DNA of 7,004 bases from Euryarchaeota archaeon UBA60 (GTDB taxonomy: Archaea; Thermoplasmatota; Poseidoniia; Poseidoniales; Poseidoniaceae): contig DARQ01000108.1 of NCBI GenBank assembly GCA_002503395.1, positions 8,148-15,151 on the forward strand, given 5' to 3'. Positions 5,575 to 7,004 of the stretch are shown here, piece after piece. The notes beneath the pieces are model-generated. The model searched no databases. It was not told the DNA's origin and saw nothing but the letters and a program-made list of their open reading frames with translations. Both the position numbers and the translations under genes were made by a program. The number at the start of each line of letters is the position of its first letter. Positions within the stretch are counted from its first letter, which is position 1.

Positions 5575-6420
5575 TTATTTGCTACGTTGTCGCTCTAGGG
5601 CTTCGTCCATGGTCAGGCGTCCGACCGCCACCGATTTGGCGAGGTTTCTTGAAATGGTGATATTTCCCTCGCTCATTCGCCGACTGCGACGTTGTAACTC
5701 GCGTAACTCTCCTTCTGCTGGCGAGACCGATTGGCGGTGGTTGATTCGTACCCCGTCAATCAGGGCGATGCGGGTGGCGGCTGCGTGGTGATGATGGCGG
5801 GAAATCCCGCGCGAAGTTCGCCGCTCATCGACGAATTCAACCGCCAGACCTCGAACTAGACAGTAATTGGAAATTCGATTTCGTAAAGTGGTCGACCCGT
5901 CGCCGATTCGAACGATTAAGCGGTCGTGTTGAATCCCGGTGGCAATAGCCTGAATGTGGTCAGCCACATCGTCTACCATCTCCAGTTGCGCTACCCCGAC
6001 CAGCACCCCATCAGCTAACCAAGCCAGCCCTGGGCGGGGGCCGGGGTCGACACCGAACACCAGTACAACGGTAGGCCCGAAACCATTGAGCAGGTGGAAG
6101 GCCCGCTCGACAGCCAACTCGATGGTATCCTCGGTGACGGCTACTCCTTGGCCATCTTCACAAGCTTCTACCTCGGCCAGAGATGCGACCCATACGCTTT
6201 CTTCATGAGGAAGTGGATCGTCTGGATGAAGTTGCACACAAGGGATTTTCCGTCGGTGAATGACACCGATCAATCGCCATGCTAAGCGAAAGTCCGCGGT
6301 TCGGACGACCAGATGCTCCACGACAGGGGGTAGTAGTGGAGACCTTTGAACTATCTCAGTCCAAGGGTGAAAAATCAGCAATTTGTTCAGTGGCAGGGGA
6401 GGAAAACCCACAAACTCCAC
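5575..6420 (-). CDS. Predicted RuvC/YqgF-like RNase H-fold nuclease
   Basis: 281 residues from a GTG start at 6420; no ATG precedes it after the in-frame stop at 6445-6447. GTG at 6321 (residue 34) is an alternative that would still keep the conserved-looking VVEHLVVRTADFRLAW region. Residues about 33-110 form an alpha/beta N-terminal part I cannot name. Residues 118-223 look like an RNase H fold: VLVFGVDPGPRPGLAWLADG (119-138) gives the first catalytic Asp (125) and the G-x-A strand, RIGDG is at 171-175, VEFVDERRTS (194-203) resembles the D-E-R-x-T motif of YqgF with Glu199, and HHHHAAATRIAL (209-220) resembles the final helix where RuvC-like enzymes carry their last metal ligand. The C-terminal 45 residues are basic and helical (ELQRRSRRMSEG, ISRNLAKSVAVG), suited to nucleic acid contact. 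RuvC-family enzymes cut branched DNA; some YqgF-like members act on RNA. It is divergent from an Hjc-like resolvase. The fold is fairly sure; the substrate is unknown. Confidence 0.75.
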   Translation of the reverse strand: MEFVGFPPLPLNKLLIFHPWTEIVQRSPLLPPVVEHLVVRTADFRLAWRLIGVIHRRKIPCVQLHPDDPLPHEESVWVASLAEVEACEDGQGVAVTEDTIELAVERAFHLLNGFGPTVVLVFGVDPGPRPGLAWLADGVLVGVAQLEMVDDVADHIQAIATGIQHDRLIVRIGDGSTTLRNRISNYCLVRGLAVEFVDERRTSRGISRHHHHAAATRIALIDGVRINHRQSVSPAEGELRELQRRSRRMSEGNITISRNLAKSVAVGRLTMDEALERQRSK

Positions 6421-6477
6421 TCGAAGTACGTGTAACCACCGCTTTCACTAAGAGCAATAGCAGTCCGATGGTCGGCG
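6421..6477. promoter_or_regulatory. Divergent promoter region, RNase H-fold gene / hjc-like gene
   Basis: These 57 bases separate the GTG at 6420 (minus) from the ATG at 6478 (plus), so both promoters must lie here or within the genes. The only AT-rich stretch is CTTTCACTAAGAG (6442-6454), about 25-35 bases from both starts. It reads CTCTTAGTGAAAG on the other strand. It might position TBP for either gene, but neither strand gives a good TATA match. No Shine-Dalgarno sequence is evident for the plus gene. Confidence 0.35.
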
Positions 6478-7004
6478 ATGTCGAGCGGCTATGAGCGCGA
6501 ACTCCGGGCAGTTCTCGCCGGCACGCCGGAGGGAGTGCGTGCGGTTACCAGGTCGTGTACTGAACTGGAAAAGGCGCGCGCCATGCGGGTCATACAACGC
6601 CCATTCCTAGTGGTGCGAGCGGCCGGCAGCGGAATGGAAGGAAGTGGCGATATACTCGCCTTGCGAGGTGACCTGTGTTTTCCTATCGAAGTCAAGACCA
6701 CCAAGAGCAAGAAACTCTACCTCAGTGGGCGGACCCGAACTCAATTCGATGCGATGCAAGCCGAAGGTGAGCGCTGTCATCTGATGCCACTATACGCGCA
6801 ACGCCTGAAAGGTGTGCGTGGTGATTCGTGGCGTATTTTCAGGGTTGAGACCTCGACCTTGAGTAGCAAATTGGCGCTACTCTCGCGCCGGATTCCAGCC
6901 CTACCTCTGACCAGCAAAGGCAATCCGATGTTGGCTTGGGATGAAGGTCTGCCGTTGCATAAATTCCTCGCCGTCCTGTGTCGTAGCGATGAAGATTCTT
7001 CCGG
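6478..7004 (+). CDS. hjc: Archaeal Holliday junction resolvase Hjc-like nuclease (3' end outside window)
   Basis: 175 codons are visible and the frame is still open at the edge. The ATG at 6478 is the only in-frame ATG after a stop at 6433 and gives the typical Hjc opening MSSGYEREL. Family active-site residues appear in order: Glu8 (Y-E-R-E-L), Ser51 in RAAGSGMEGSGD, Asp58 in GDILALRGD, and Glu71/Lys73 in FPIEVKTT. The Asp-Glu spacing of 13 and the E-x-K pair match the PD-(D/E)xK core of Sulfolobus Hjc (D42, E55, K57). Hjc cuts four-way DNA junctions as a dimer during recombination and fork repair in the cytoplasm. Two oddities: about 20 extra residues lie between Glu8 and the Ser loop, and at least 80 residues follow the nuclease core (from about residue 95, including SWRIFRVETS and NPMLAWDEGLPLHKFLAVL), whereas classical Hjc ends near 120-140 residues. 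It could instead be a related archaeal nuclease. It is divergent from the RNase H-fold gene. Confidence 0.8.
   Translation, partial: MSSGYERELRAVLAGTPEGVRAVTRSCTELEKARAMRVIQRPFLVVRAAGSGMEGSGDILALRGDLCFPIEVKTTKSKKLYLSGRTRTQFDAMQAEGERCHLMPLYAQRLKGVRGDSWRIFRVETSTLSSKLALLSRRIPALPLTSKGNPMLAWDEGLPLHKFLAVLCRSDEDSS

Noticed and set aside
5783..5794. Run of four histidine codons in the RNase H-fold protein, considered as a metal-binding tag or repeat expansion
   Set aside because: Four residues are too few to call a repeat. They sit at the expected position of the last active-site residue before the AAATRIAL helix, so the run is treated as part of the active site.
5954..6208. Ser/Thr-rich plus-strand open frame of 84 codons
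   Set aside because: It is opposite the RNase H-fold gene, whose VDPG and downstream motifs are read from the minus strand. The low-complexity Ser/Thr/Pro content is typical of antisense translation.
6489..6710. 73-codon minus-strand open frame opposite the hjc-like gene
   Set aside because: The plus frame contains the ordered Hjc active site (E8, S51, D58, E71, K73), so the minus frame is a shadow.

Overview
The window looks like a piece of an archaeal genome, most likely a planktonic marine euryarchaeon of the Marine Group II type (Poseidoniales, Thermoplasmatota). This is inferred from three things. There is an archaeal-type Holliday junction resolvase (Hjc). There is a very long exported protein with about 45 N-glycosylation sequons and stacked beta-sandwich domains. 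The genes are compact, and one has a TATA-like box about 27 bases before its ATG, as in leaderless archaeal transcripts. No taxonomic search was possible.

Positions 1-4800 (minus strand) are a single uninterrupted open frame of 1600 codons. It starts with a signal peptide at 4800 and runs off the left edge without a stop. I read it as a TIGR03790-family surface or secreted protein. Its core is split into two halves by about 540 residues holding a PA14 domain and a LamG/concanavalin-like domain, flanked by carbohydrate-binding-module-like segments. A CARDB-like domain and at least four Ig-like units follow. The inserted block is visibly AT-richer than the rest of the gene.

Positions 4801-4906 are a divergent promoter region. 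A perfect 8-bp-arm inverted repeat at 4891-4910 covers the start codon of the next gene. Positions 4907-5533 (plus) encode a MacroD-like macro domain protein, predicted to act on ADP-ribose derivatives.

A 41-base convergent gap with a possible terminator follows. Positions 5575-6420 (minus) encode a predicted RuvC/YqgF-like RNase H-fold protein with a GTG start. It is divergent, across 57 bases, from an Hjc-like resolvase that starts at 6478 (plus) and runs off the right edge. The right half therefore groups two predicted nucleases of the folds used by Holliday junction resolvases beside an ADP-ribose-related enzyme, suggesting DNA repair or recombination. The left half is cell-surface biology. 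I see no RNA genes, CRISPR array, insertion sequence or phage genes.
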